In this document: in pieces, positions 7,286 to 15,985 of the stretch
Layout: every line of letters begins with the position of its first letter
How positions within the stretch are numbered: the first letter of the stretch is position 1
Source: Alphaproteobacteria bacterium
GTDB taxonomy: Bacteria; Pseudomonadota; Alphaproteobacteria; Rhodobacterales; Rhodobacteraceae
Assembly (NCBI GenBank): GCA_030425925.1
Contig: JAUHZO010000016.1
Span: forward strand, 1-64,000
Reading direction: 5' to 3'
Length of the DNA stretch: 64,000 bases
Program-made: the position numbers and the translations under genes
The notes under the pieces: generated by a model
Databases searched by the model: none
Seen by the model: the letters and a program-made list of their open reading frames with translations, nothing else
Told to the model about the DNA's origin: nothing

Positions 7286-9072
7286 GCGGGGGCCTCTTGC
7301 GGTTGCGGGGTGTCGGCGGGGCTGTCGGTGTCAAGGCTGCGACGCTTGCGCGCCACCTTCCAGCGGATCCAGAGCCCGGTGCTCAGCACCGACAGGATCG
7401 GGCAGATCGAGGCCATGGACAGGATGCCGAAGCCCTCCAGCGCCTCGACCGCGTTGCCAAAGCCCAGCCCCATGGCCAGCACCAGCGGCACGGTGATCGG
7501 GCCGGTGGTCACGCCCGCGCTGTCCCAGGCGATGTTCACGAATTCCTCGGTCGACAGGAAGGTCAGCACGATCGACAGCAGGTAGAACGGCACCAGAAGC
7601 CAGGCGATGGAAAAGCCGAAGATGATCTTGACCACCCCCAGCGCGATGCCAAAGCCCACGCCGAAGGACACCGCATACATCAGCAGCGACTTGCGGAAGG
7701 CGCCGTTGGTCAGCGTCTGTACCGTGGTGCCCAGGGCGTTCAGCGCCGGTTCGGCCAGGGTGGCGCCAAAGCCCAGCACCCAGGCAAAGCCCAGCGAGAC
7801 CCAGAGCCCGGTGGTCCAGCTGAACAGCGGATCGCCCTCGACGCCCTCGATATCGGCAAAGGCCGCGGGCACCAGCCCGCCGGACTGCCCGCCCAGCTTG
7901 GCCAGGCCGTAGGTCAGGCCCAGGTTGAAGATGATCATCCCCACCACCGACAGCACGATCCCGTACCAGACGCTGCCCGGCCGAGACAGGCGCGAGCGCA
8001 GGACGATGGACAGCACGAAGAACAGGAACAGGATCAGCGGCACGATGGCCCGCAGCCCGCCGATGATCTCGGTGGCGGGGGTCAGCGCGTACCAGGGCGT
8101 CTCGGCGGCGGGGTGGAACACGCGTTCGGCCACCGAGGCGGCGATGATGTCGGTGGGGGTGGTGACAAAGGACAGCGCCACCGCCAGCAGCATCACCCCC
8201 ACGATGGGGAACAGCGAGGCCAGCGTGACGATGCCGAAGCCCGACAGCGAATTCTGCCCCTTGCCCGCCGATCCCGCGATGCCGATGCCCAGGGCAAGCA
8301 CCAGCGGCACGGTCACCGGCCCGGTTGTCACTGCGCCGCAATCCCAGGCCAGCCCCAGCACGGGGCGCAGATCGGGATTGGAGTAGATGTACAGCGTCAG
8401 CGCCAGGGTGGGCACAAGCGTGGCATAGATCAGCGGCTTGAGGCTCCAGCCATAGAGAAAGCGCATGGTGCCCAGCACCGCCGCCGCGCCGACCCCCACA
8501 CCGACGAACAGCACCATCAGCCCGGACCATTCGTTCAGCAGGGCATAAAGATAAGGTGCCTGGCCCACCTCGACGATCTGCCCCGCGACCTTGAGCGCGC
8601 CGATGGCGGGTTCCGCAACGGTCACCCCGATCCCCAGCGCAAAGGCGATCAGCAGCACCACGCCCAGCGGTGCCTTGGCGGGCAGGGTGCTGCCCAGCAC
8701 CTCGCCAAAGGGCATCAGCCCGACCTTCAGCCCCTCCATGAACAGCATCAGCCCGAACACCACCGCGGCCAGGCCGGCCAGGATGATCCCGGCATCCTCG
8801 ACATTCTGGCGCAGCACGAAATACTGGAACAGCACGAGGTAGGCCGCCAGCGGCAGCACCGCGCGCAGCTGTTCCTGAAAGCGCACGCTGAGATAGGGTT
8901 TCACGATCCCCAGGATCTCGCGCCCTTCCAGCCGGATCTTGGGCGCGACATAGGGCAGGGCGCGGCCTTCGCCGTCCAGCGCGGGTTTCGGGGTCAGGAT
9001 GTTGTACGACAATTCCTGCTGACGGACCGAAATCTCGCGGGTGAACGCGGCAAACCGTACAAATTGTGGCAC
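7282..9072 (-). CDS. DUF1538 multi-pass membrane protein, two internal repeats
   Basis: A 596-residue, very hydrophobic protein with about twelve or more predicted membrane segments. It contains two homologous halves: AEPAIGALKVAGQ ... AWDCGAVTTGPVTVPLVLA in the first and AEPALNALGTTVQ ... AWDSAGVTTGPITVPLVLA in the second, which is the hallmark of DUF1538. Internal repeats with polar TTGP motifs in the membrane are what one expects of a secondary transporter or channel, but the substrate is not known. The likely start is a GTG at 9070-9072 followed by a ~80-residue soluble lead. It is the first gene of the operon with the two P-II proteins, which points to regulated transport. Confidence 0.85.
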   Translation of the reverse strand: MPQFVRFAAFTREISVRQQELSYNILTPKPALDGEGRALPYVAPKIRLEGREILGIVKPYLSVRFQEQLRAVLPLAAYLVLFQYFVLRQNVEDAGIILAGLAAVVFGLMLFMEGLKVGLMPFGEVLGSTLPAKAPLGVVLLIAFALGIGVTVAEPAIGALKVAGQIVEVGQAPYLYALLNEWSGLMVLFVGVGVGAAAVLGTMRFLYGWSLKPLIYATLVPTLALTLYIYSNPDLRPVLGLAWDCGAVTTGPVTVPLVLALGIGIAGSAGKGQNSLSGFGIVTLASLFPIVGVMLLAVALSFVTTPTDIIAASVAERVFHPAAETPWYALTPATEIIGGLRAIVPLILFLFFVLSIVLRSRLSRPGSVWYGIVLSVVGMIIFNLGLTYGLAKLGGQSGGLVPAAFADIEGVEGDPLFSWTTGLWVSLGFAWVLGFGATLAEPALNALGTTVQTLTNGAFRKSLLMYAVSFGVGFGIALGVVKIIFGFSIAWLLVPFYLLSIVLTFLSTEEFVNIAWDSAGVTTGPITVPLVLAMGLGFGNAVEALEGFGILSMASICPILSVLSTGLWIRWKVARKRRSLDTDSPADTPQPQEAPA

Positions 9073-9167
9073 GACGCGCCCCCGTCAACACTTCTGGACG
9101 CAGGGTAGCGGCGGAATGTTACAGGCGCTTGACGGTGCCGCACAGGCCACCGCCGATCAGGATGGCG

Positions 9168-11585
9168 TCAGAAATGGTCGATGTCCTGCCATGTCATGTC
9201 GCCGCGGATCGTGATGGCAAAGTCCAGCGAGGGGGAGTCGTAGCTCAGCCGGTGGCTGCCGTCGGCCAGCGGCGTCAGCGTCAGGAACAACGACGACCGG
9301 CCCTGAAGATCGACCTCCAGCCGGTCGATCCCCGTCTGGAAATCGACGATTTCCTCTTGCAGTCCGGTTTCCATGGCGTCGAACATAAACGTGTCGGCCC
9401 CGATCCCCCCTGACAGCGTGTCATTGCCCGCGCCGCCATTCAGCGTGTCGGTGCCCGCGTTGCCGAACAGCATGTCGTCGCCGCTGCCGCCGTTCAGCGC
9501 GTCGGCCCCGTTGCCGCCCATCAGCGTATCCTGCCCGCTGCCGCCGAACAGCACGTCATTGTGGATCCCCGCGGACAGCAGATCGTCATCGCATTGTCCC
9601 AGCAGCGTGTCCGACCCGGCATTGCCCATCAGCGTGTCCGCCCCGGCCCCGCCATCGATGAAGTCGAACCCCTCCAGCCCCCTCAGGCTGTCGTCCTGCT
9701 CGCCCCCCAGAAGCGTGTCGAAGCCGATCCCGCCTTCCAGCGTGTCATTGCCGTTCTCGCCCCGCATCATGTCGTTGCCGGCATTGCCGAACAGAAGGTC
9801 GTTGCCTGACTGGCCCACCAGCGTGTCGGCCCCGTCATTGCCGTACAGGGTGTCGTCCTGTCCGCCACCATCCAGCGAATCCGCATGGATGCCGCCGGCC
9901 AGATAGTCGGCCCCGCCGCCGCCGGTCAGCGTGTCGGCCCCGCAATAGCCGTAGATCACGTCATTCTCCGCCGTGCCCGCCAGAAGATCGTTCAGCAGCG
10001 TGCCTGAGATCGGCACAATCACTTCCGGGGTGAAGGTGATGCGGATCACCTCGTAGGGCATGATGTTGGCAATCGCGATGGTGGTGCGGCTGCAGCAGAG
10101 ATAGACCTCGCTTGCATCCGGTGCGCGGACCGACACGGGATCGTTGGCGTCATTGGTGAAATAAGGCTGGCCGCCAAGGATCAGCGTTTCCGCCTGGTAG
10201 CTGCTGCTGCCGATATAGGCCCGCCCGTCGGGATTGCCGTTGCCGAGGATCAGGATGTCGACATCCATGCCCGCCGGCACGATGTCGGCGAAACGCAACT
10301 CCAGGTTCTCGCGGTCGGTCGAGCGGGACGAGACGAAGAACACCAGGCTGTCGTCGTCGCGATAGCCCGAGGTGTGGATGTCCGCGCCGATCGTCTGGGT
10401 GCCGAGATCGAGCAGCGCCATGCCCTGGGTCGATTCCGCCATCATGTCGAAGATCGCCCCGTTGGCCGTCTGAACGACGACACCGCTGCCGGGATCGACG
10501 GCAAAGGTGCCTTGCGACGGTCCCGCCAGGTCGTTGGCCGTGTTGTGCTGGACCGGCCAGGCGTAGGCGTGGTCGACCCCGTATTCCAGCATGGCCTCGA
10601 AATGCTCGACGATGGTCGTGCCGGACCGCAGCCCCAGCATCGGCTCGTTCGAGCCCTGCACGTTCCATTCGGTGACATAGATTTCCAGTTCGCGCCCCAG
10701 CTCCTCCTGCCAGACGCGGAAGGCCGTGTGCGAATTGTTGGAAAAGAACCAGTAATACCCGTTCGTGCCGGGCACGTCGTCGGGGTTTGTCGGCTCGAAC
10801 GTGTTGCGGCGGAAATAGACATGGTCGACAATGCCATCGACCGCGGCAAGCACCTCGCCCGAGAACTGCTCGATCATGTAGCGGTTGGACTGGTCGCAAT
10901 AGGTCGCGTTGCACCCGATTTCGGCGTAGACCGACCCGTCGGTCACCGTGGCGGTCTGCAGCAGGATGTCCGGATCATGGCCGGCGGCCACGACCTGCGG
11001 CGCGCGGGTTGCGGCGACGATGGCGGGCACGATCTGGTTGGCCTGGAAGGCATAGACGTCTTCTTCGTAGACATCCGGGCCATAAAGCGCATCCAGGTCG
11101 CTGCGCGAGATGCCCCAGTATTCGTTTCCGATCTCGATGGCCTGGATCACGTCGCCGAACTGCTCCAGCAGCAGCGTGAAGAAGCGTTCGATCTCGGCGT
11201 CGGAATACCCGCTGGCATAAGTCCGGTCCGGCCCCTCGGTGGGGCAGGTGAAGACCACGCTGTAGCCGTTCTGCCGCGCCCAGTTCAGCGTTTCGACCAC
11301 CGGCTCTGGCAGGGCGTCGCCGTCCAGCAGGCCCTGATCGAACAGCCGCCGGTCCCCGGTCCCGGCGGGAAAGCGGATCGAGGTGATGCCCAGCGCCGTC
11401 ACCGCAGCCGCGTAACCCGCGTTGACACCTGCGGGGCTGACATTGGCGTTGCTGCCGTCGGGATCGCTGTTGTACAGCGCGTTCCCGCCCCAATGCGTGT
11501 CGGACACGGTGATCGTGTTTCCGAAAATGTCCCGCTGGGGTTCGGCAGACACAAATGTAACGGTTGCCGTTTCCTGAATCGGCAT
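9168..11585 (-). CDS. Secreted RTX glycoside hydrolase, clan GH-A-like
   Basis: An 805-residue protein. Residues ~20-370 form a TIM-barrel glycosidase-like domain: SIRFPAGTGDRR, then AIEIGNEYWG (Asn154-Glu155, the expected acid/base after strand 4) and LEIYVTEWNVQGSN (Glu306, the expected nucleophile after strand 7). The NE/E pair is characteristic of clan GH-A families such as GH39, GH51 and GH30; the exact family cannot be fixed by eye. A beta-rich linker (~375-520) follows, then RTX calcium-binding repeats (~525-725: GGAGADTL, GGSGDDML and similar) and a C-terminal type I secretion tail. There is no signal peptide. It probably cleaves an extracellular polysaccharide. A 16-bp palindrome lies 106 bases upstream of the start. 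Confidence 0.82.
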   Translation of the reverse strand: MPIQETATVTFVSAEPQRDIFGNTITVSDTHWGGNALYNSDPDGSNANVSPAGVNAGYAAAVTALGITSIRFPAGTGDRRLFDQGLLDGDALPEPVVETLNWARQNGYSVVFTCPTEGPDRTYASGYSDAEIERFFTLLLEQFGDVIQAIEIGNEYWGISRSDLDALYGPDVYEEDVYAFQANQIVPAIVAATRAPQVVAAGHDPDILLQTATVTDGSVYAEIGCNATYCDQSNRYMIEQFSGEVLAAVDGIVDHVYFRRNTFEPTNPDDVPGTNGYYWFFSNNSHTAFRVWQEELGRELEIYVTEWNVQGSNEPMLGLRSGTTIVEHFEAMLEYGVDHAYAWPVQHNTANDLAGPSQGTFAVDPGSGVVVQTANGAIFDMMAESTQGMALLDLGTQTIGADIHTSGYRDDDSLVFFVSSRSTDRENLELRFADIVPAGMDVDILILGNGNPDGRAYIGSSSYQAETLILGGQPYFTNDANDPVSVRAPDASEVYLCCSRTTIAIANIMPYEVIRITFTPEVIVPISGTLLNDLLAGTAENDVIYGYCGADTLTGGGGADYLAGGIHADSLDGGGQDDTLYGNDGADTLVGQSGNDLLFGNAGNDMMRGENGNDTLEGGIGFDTLLGGEQDDSLRGLEGFDFIDGGAGADTLMGNAGSDTLLGQCDDDLLSAGIHNDVLFGGSGQDTLMGGNGADALNGGSGDDMLFGNAGTDTLNGGAGNDTLSGGIGADTFMFDAMETGLQEEIVDFQTGIDRLEVDLQGRSSLFLTLTPLADGSHRLSYDSPSLDFAITIRGDMTWQDIDHF

Positions 11586-11690
11586 CGTTTCCTCCCGATT
11601 GTGAAGGCGGCGCGAAATACCTCCGGCCAGGACACCCTTACGTTGTCACTTGCAATACGCGACCGATGATACGGGTATACAGGTACTGCT

Positions 11691-11706
11691 TCCGGATATA
11701 TCCGGA
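11691..11706. promoter_or_regulatory. 16-bp perfect palindrome upstream of RTX glycoside hydrolase
   Basis: TCCGGATATATCCGGA reads identically on both strands. It lies 106 bases before the minus-strand start of the glycosidase in an intergenic, AT-rich setting, which fits a dimeric regulator operator. The cognate regulator is unknown; no dedicated regulator gene adjoins it. Confidence 0.45.
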
Positions 11707-11996
11707 TACGCGGACGGGATCGGCATTCACTGATTGCGTGTGCCCAAACTCGATGGAAAGCCCATCAAATACGCACTAACTGGATGAAATTGTTACTTTT
11801 TATTGGTTCAGTCGCAGGCTTTCATCCCATGCCTGATAGATAGCATATATCAGATCTCGTGCATTTCAAGGCAGAATCGCCAGTGTTGCCTGGTCAAGCG
11901 GCATTCTGGCGCGGAGAAAAGGGCATTTGGATATTTCATCGGGCAAGAGCGCAAATACGGCTTTGCGAATGTGTTGGGTGTGTCCCGTCTGCGGGG

Positions 11997-12040
11997 CAAA
12001 AAACTGTCAATTGGCGGATGTGTACATTGTCAGTTTTTGT
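11997..12040 (-). terminator. Bidirectional intrinsic terminator after the IclR gene
   Basis: Arms AACTGTCAAT (12002-12011) and ATTGTCAGTT (12026-12035) pair with one mismatch. An A run precedes the left arm (11998 on) and a T run follows the right arm (to 12038), so a stem plus U tract forms on either strand. It lies about 50 bases past the stop of the minus-strand IclR gene. Confidence 0.6.
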
Positions 12041-12091
12041 TTACGGGTAAATCTCCGGTTTGTCGAAAGTCTATTCGGAAACAAGGCCCGA

Positions 12092-12931
12092 TCACGCCGT
12101 GGCGAACGCCGGGGCGGCCACGCCGGCGCGGTCCAGCGCCTGACCGATCCGGGCGGCGGCGCGGTGCATGTCGTCAAGGCTGCCCAGCGCCAGAACCGCC
12201 GCCAGCGTCGTGTCGTCGCGCAGCCACAGCAGGCTGATCGTGCCGTGTACGCCGCTCTGCGACAGGATCGGCACCGCAATCGCGCCAAGGTTGGGGCCGG
12301 GATCGACGCCGCGATCCTCGAAATAATCCTCTTCGCGCAGGCCAAAGCCGCGCTGCCGCGTGCGCCGCAGCTCGGCCTCCAGCCATGCAGGGTCCAGAAA
12401 CCGGCTGTCGCGGCGCGAGACGCCGCGTCGCAACTCGGCCAGATGCGCGGCGCGTTCGGCCGCCGGTGCAAAGGCCAGGATCGCCCGTCCATGCGCCGAC
12501 AACAGCATCGACGGCCGGATCCCCAGTCCGGTGCGTTCGGGGGCCATGGGTCCGCGGGACCGGGTGCTTTCGATCACCTCGATTCGCCCCGGCCCCACCA
12601 GCGCGCACAGGTCCGACGGCAGGCCCAGCCCGCGGGTCCGCATCCCGGCCAGCACCGGGGCACCCAGCTCTGCCAGCGGATGAGCGTGGTGGCGTGCGCC
12701 AAGGCTGCGTCCCAGCGCGCCGGTCAGTTCGTATTGTCCCTCGACGATGTTGCGCCGGACCCAGCCGCGATCCTGCAGCGTTGCCAGCACCCTGAGCAGC
12801 GTTGCATTGCCCAGCCCCGTGGCCTGCCGCAGCCCGGCCAGCCCCGAGGCCCCGTGCCGCGCCAGATGCTCGACCACCGCCAGCCCGCGGTCCAGCGCGC
12901 GCACGCGTTTCGCTGATGAAGGCTGGGACAT
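12092..12931 (-). CDS. IclR-family transcriptional regulator
   Basis: A 279-residue regulator. Residues ~8-70 form a winged helix-turn-helix (RALDRGLAVVEHLARHG, then GLGNATLLRVLATLQDRGWV), and the remainder is an IclR effector-binding domain with the typical SMLLSAHGRAILAF and GFGLREEDYFEDRGVDPG stretches and IAVPILSQSGVHGTISL. The gene is divergent from the sulfatase operon, and the spacer carries a perfect palindrome (12942-12956) starting 11 bases before its own ATG. It therefore probably controls both itself and the sulfate-ester operon in response to a small organic acid or related effector; the ligand is not known. Confidence 0.9.
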   Translation of the reverse strand: MSQPSSAKRVRALDRGLAVVEHLARHGASGLAGLRQATGLGNATLLRVLATLQDRGWVRRNIVEGQYELTGALGRSLGARHHAHPLAELGAPVLAGMRTRGLGLPSDLCALVGPGRIEVIESTRSRGPMAPERTGLGIRPSMLLSAHGRAILAFAPAAERAAHLAELRRGVSRRDSRFLDPAWLEAELRRTRQRGFGLREEDYFEDRGVDPGPNLGAIAVPILSQSGVHGTISLLWLRDDTTLAAVLALGSLDDMHRAAARIGQALDRAGVAAPAFATA

Positions 12932-12941
12932 GGGAAAACCT

Positions 12942-12956
12942 GTTCACCTGGTGAAC
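12942..12956. promoter_or_regulatory. Probable IclR operator, perfect 15-bp palindrome
   Basis: GTTCACC-T-GGTGAAC, seven-base arms around one central base, in the 121-bp divergent spacer between the IclR gene and the sulfatase gene. The position, so close to the regulator's start, would let one bound dimer repress or activate both directions. Length and symmetry fit IclR-type sites. Confidence 0.65.
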
Positions 12957-13052
12957 CGCGCTGTAGCATTGCGCCGGCCGCGGTGGCAATACTGGGCGCA
13001 ACGAAACGTCAGCGCGGGACCAACCCGCGCCATGAAAAGGGAGGCCCGCGGG

Positions 13053-14693
13053 ATGAACATCCTGTTCATCATGTATGATCAGCTGCGCTTTGATTACCTG
13101 TCCTGTGCCGGGCATCCGCATCTGCACACGCCGAATTTCGATCGTGTCGCCGCGCGCGGCGTGCGCTTTGCCAACACCTATGTGCAGTCGCCGATCTGCG
13201 GCGCGTCGCGCATGTGTTTCTATACCGGGCGCTATGCGTCGTCCCACGGGGCGCAATGGAACGGCTTTCCGCTGCGCGTCGGCGAACAGACCCTGGGAGA
13301 TCACCTGCGGCGCGAGGGCATGTCGTGCTGGCTGATCGGCAAGACCCACATGAAGGCCGATGCCGAGGGCATGGCGCGCCTGGGGCTGAGCGCCGACAGC
13401 GAGATCGGCGCGCGTCAGGCGGAATGCGGCTTTGACGCCTGGGTCCGCGATGACGGGCTCTGGGGCCAGGGCCCCGACGGGTTCTATGACGAGAAACGCT
13501 CGCCCTATAACGAATACCTGAAGTCCCGGGGCTACGCTTCGGAAAACCCCTGGGCGGATTTTGCCAACGCCGCGGTAGAGGACGACCAGCTGGCCTCGGG
13601 CTGGATGTTCCGCAACGCCGACAAGCCGGCCAATATCCGCGAGGAAGACAGCGAAACGCCCTGGCTGACCTCGCGCACCATCGATTTCATCGACCAGGCC
13701 GAGGGGCCGTGGTGCGCCCATGTCAGCTATATCAAGCCGCACTGGCCCTATATCGTGCCTGCGCCCTATCACGCGATGTACGGTGCCAACCACGTCCCCG
13801 CGCCCACCCGCCACGCGGTCGAGCTTGAAGACCCGCATCCGGTCTTTGCCGCCTACCAGCAGAACCGCATCGCCCGGGCGTTCCAGCGCGACGAAGTGCG
13901 CCAGAAGGTGATCCCGGCCTATATGGGCCTGATCAAGCAATGCGACGACCAGCTGGGGCGGCTGCTGGATCATCTGGAGGCCACCGGGCGCATGGACGAC
14001 ACCATGATCGTCCTGACCTCGGACCACGGCGACTATCTGGGCGATCACTGGATGGGCGAAAAGGATCTGTTCCACGAACCGTCGGTCAAGGTGCCGCTGA
14101 TCATCTACGATCCGCGCCCCGAGGCCGACGCCACCCGCGGCACGGTGTGCGAGGCGCTGGTGGAATCCATCGATCTTGCCGCGACCTTTGTCGAGGCGGC
14201 CGGCGGCAAGGTGCCCGATCACATCCTCGAAGGGCGCTCGCTGCTGCCCTGGCTGCGCGGCGAAACCCCGGACTGGCGCGGCTTTGCCATCAGCGAGTTC
14301 GACTATTCGCCCACCCCGCAATGCGTCAAGCTGGGGCTGGAACCGCGCGATGCGCGGCTTTTCATGGTGTTCGACGGGCGCTACAAGCTGATGCATGCCG
14401 AAGGCGGCTTCCGCCCCATTCTGTTCGACCTGGCAACCGACCCGGAAGAGTTCCACGACCTCGCCAAGACCGACACCCACCAGGCCGAGATCGACCGGCT
14501 GTATGGCTGCCTGGCGCAATGGGGGCGGCGGATGAGCCAGCGGGTGACGCGCTCCGAAGACGACATCAAGGCCATGCGCGGCCGCTCCATGCGCCGGGGC
14601 ATCCTGCCGTTCCTGTATGACGGCAGCGAGGTCCCGGACGATCTGACCAGCAAGTACCGCGGCCCCGCCCCGCGCACGCCAGAGGACCTCTGA
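13053..14693 (+). CDS. Sulfatase-family hydrolase (formylglycine type)
   Basis: A 546-residue cytoplasmic enzyme of the alkaline phosphatase superfamily. It begins NILFIMYDQLRFDYL with metal-binding Asp and carries CGASR (Cys49-Arg53), the C-x-A/P-S-R motif whose cysteine is converted to formylglycine in arylsulfatases, choline sulfatase and phosphonate monoester hydrolases. The second metal site is LTSDHGDYLGDH near residues 325-335. It would hydrolyse a sulfate ester, or possibly a phosphonate or phosphate ester; the sequence does not decide. The ATG at 13053 follows an AAAAGGGAGG ribosome site; a start at 13032 is less well placed. Its stop overlaps the start of the metallo-hydrolase gene (TGATG), and no signal peptide is present, so substrate must be imported first. 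Confidence 0.85.
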   Translation: MNILFIMYDQLRFDYLSCAGHPHLHTPNFDRVAARGVRFANTYVQSPICGASRMCFYTGRYASSHGAQWNGFPLRVGEQTLGDHLRREGMSCWLIGKTHMKADAEGMARLGLSADSEIGARQAECGFDAWVRDDGLWGQGPDGFYDEKRSPYNEYLKSRGYASENPWADFANAAVEDDQLASGWMFRNADKPANIREEDSETPWLTSRTIDFIDQAEGPWCAHVSYIKPHWPYIVPAPYHAMYGANHVPAPTRHAVELEDPHPVFAAYQQNRIARAFQRDEVRQKVIPAYMGLIKQCDDQLGRLLDHLEATGRMDDTMIVLTSDHGDYLGDHWMGEKDLFHEPSVKVPLIIYDPRPEADATRGTVCEALVESIDLAATFVEAAGGKVPDHILEGRSLLPWLRGETPDWRGFAISEFDYSPTPQCVKLGLEPRDARLFMVFDGRYKLMHAEGGFRPILFDLATDPEEFHDLAKTDTHQAEIDRLYGCLAQWGRRMSQRVTRSEDDIKAMRGRSMRRGILPFLYDGSEVPDDLTSKYRGPAPRTPEDL

Positions 14694-15985
14694 TGCCGCA
14701 TCCCGCCCTGATCGCGCAAGACGCGCAGTTCCGGAAATCCGTGATCGAACTGGCCCCCGGCCTGTGGACGGCGGTGGGCTATGCCGCCTCCAACGTGCAC
14801 ATGATCGAGGGGCGCGACAGCGTCACCATCATCGACACCACCGAAAGCACGGCGGCGGCCGAAAACATCCTGGCCGCCTTTCGCGAGATCACGTCGAAGC
14901 CGGTGGCGCGGCTGATCTATACCCACAGCCATCGCGACCATGTCTCGGGCGCGGCGGTGTTCGCCGCGGGCCGGGCGCTGCCGATCCTGGCCAGCGCGCG
15001 GTTCCAGTCGGACCTTGTGGATGTGGACGACGCGCGGATTGCGCCGAATCGGGCGCTGGGCCGCCGCACCCAGGCGCAGTTCGGCATCGGGCTGTCGCCG
15101 CGGGAGCGCATCTCGCTGGGCTGCGGCCCCGGGAACCGGCCGATGCAGGGGCTGGGCGCGGGCTTTCTGCCGCCCACCGAACTGGTCGAGGCGGATTGCG
15201 AGATCGACCTCGACGGCGTGCCGGCGCGGCTGATCATGGCCCCGGGCGAGACCGCCGATCACATGATGGTCTGGCTGCCCGGGCCCAAGGTGCTGTTTTC
15301 CGGAGACAACTGGTACCACGCCTTTCCCAATCTCTACGCCATCCGCGGCACGCCCTATCGCGACTTTGCCGCCTGGGCCGACAGCCTGGGCCTGATGGCG
15401 GGTCTGAACGCCCGTGTGCTGGCACCGGGTCACACCCTGCCGGTCCTGGGCCCGGAGAAGGTGCAAGAGGTGCTGGGCACCACGCGCCAGGCCATCCTGC
15501 ACGTGATGCGCGTGACCGCCGAGGGCATGGATCGCGGCCTGTCGCTGGACGACATCGCCGCCACGATCACCCTGCCGGACGATCTGGCCGACAAGCCCTG
15601 GCTGGGCGAGTATTACGGCAAGCTGGCCTGGTCGGCGCGGGCCTTTGCCGCCGGCACGCTGGGCTGGTACGATGGCAACCCCACACATCTGGGCACGTTG
15701 TCAGGGGCGGCCCGGGCCGAACGCATGGCGCGGCTGGCGGGCGGGGTTCAGGCGCTCTGGACCGCCGCGCGGGGCGGTGACGCTCTGCCCGGCGACGATC
15801 AGAACGGTGACGATCTGCAATGGCGGCTGGAATTGTGCGACCACCTGATCGCGCTGGGAGAGCCCGCCGCCACGCTGAAGGCCGAGACCATGGAGGCCCT
15901 GGCCGAGACCGAAATCAACGCGACGGCGCGCAACACCTATCTGTGGGAAGCCCGCCGCCTGCGCGAAGCCGAGGACGCGAAATGA
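14693..15985 (+). CDS. Alkylsulfatase-like metallo-beta-lactamase-fold hydrolase
   Basis: A 430-residue protein. The metal site THSHRDH (His78, His80, Asp82, His83) and GETADHMMVW, FSGDNWYHAFPNLYAIRGT mark the metallo-beta-lactamase fold in the SdsA1/BDS1 alkyl-sulfatase branch, followed by a helical part (WLGEYYGKLAWSARAFAAG) resembling that family's dimerisation domain. It is shorter than full SdsA1 (~650 residues) and lacks an obvious C-terminal SCP2 domain. The family hydrolyses primary alkyl sulfates to alcohol and sulfate with two zinc ions. It is coupled to both the sulfatase before it and the TRAP permease after it, so two unrelated sulfate-ester hydrolases act in one operon. Confidence 0.82.
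   Translation: MPHPALIAQDAQFRKSVIELAPGLWTAVGYAASNVHMIEGRDSVTIIDTTESTAAAENILAAFREITSKPVARLIYTHSHRDHVSGAAVFAAGRALPILASARFQSDLVDVDDARIAPNRALGRRTQAQFGIGLSPRERISLGCGPGNRPMQGLGAGFLPPTELVEADCEIDLDGVPARLIMAPGETADHMMVWLPGPKVLFSGDNWYHAFPNLYAIRGTPYRDFAAWADSLGLMAGLNARVLAPGHTLPVLGPEKVQEVLGTTRQAILHVMRVTAEGMDRGLSLDDIAATITLPDDLADKPWLGEYYGKLAWSARAFAAGTLGWYDGNPTHLGTLSGAARAERMARLAGGVQALWTAARGGDALPGDDQNGDDLQWRLELCDHLIALGEPAATLKAETMEALAETEINATARNTYLWEARRLREAEDAK

Larger units (their letters stand above)
11586..12091. other. 506-bp intergenic region, noticeably AT-richer than its surroundings
   Basis: This stretch separates the start of the RTX glycoside hydrolase (minus) from the end of the IclR gene (minus). 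It holds a 16-bp palindrome at 11691-11706, an imperfect inverted repeat CTGATA...TATCAG at 11833-11853, T-rich runs near 11790-11805 and a terminator at 11997-12040. Short plus-strand reading frames exist (for example from 11927, with a CPVCGAKNC stretch), but none has a convincing ribosome site or homology, so I do not call a gene. It most likely carries the glycosidase promoter and control sites; transferred DNA is another possibility. Confidence 0.5.

Noticed and set aside
7297-9108. 603-codon plus-strand frame opposite the DUF1538 gene
   Set aside because: Same antisense effect; very high Gln, Arg, His and Gly content and no recognisable domain.
11803-12237. Plus-strand frames in the AT-rich spacer, including a cysteine-rich CPVCGAKNC stretch
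   Set aside because: No ribosome site, the frame runs into the antisense of the IclR gene, and it crosses a good terminator hairpin.
12747-13052. Extending the sulfatase upstream to the start of its open frame
   Set aside because: The extension crosses the IclR gene and the operator; a strong ribosome site sits just before the ATG at 13053.
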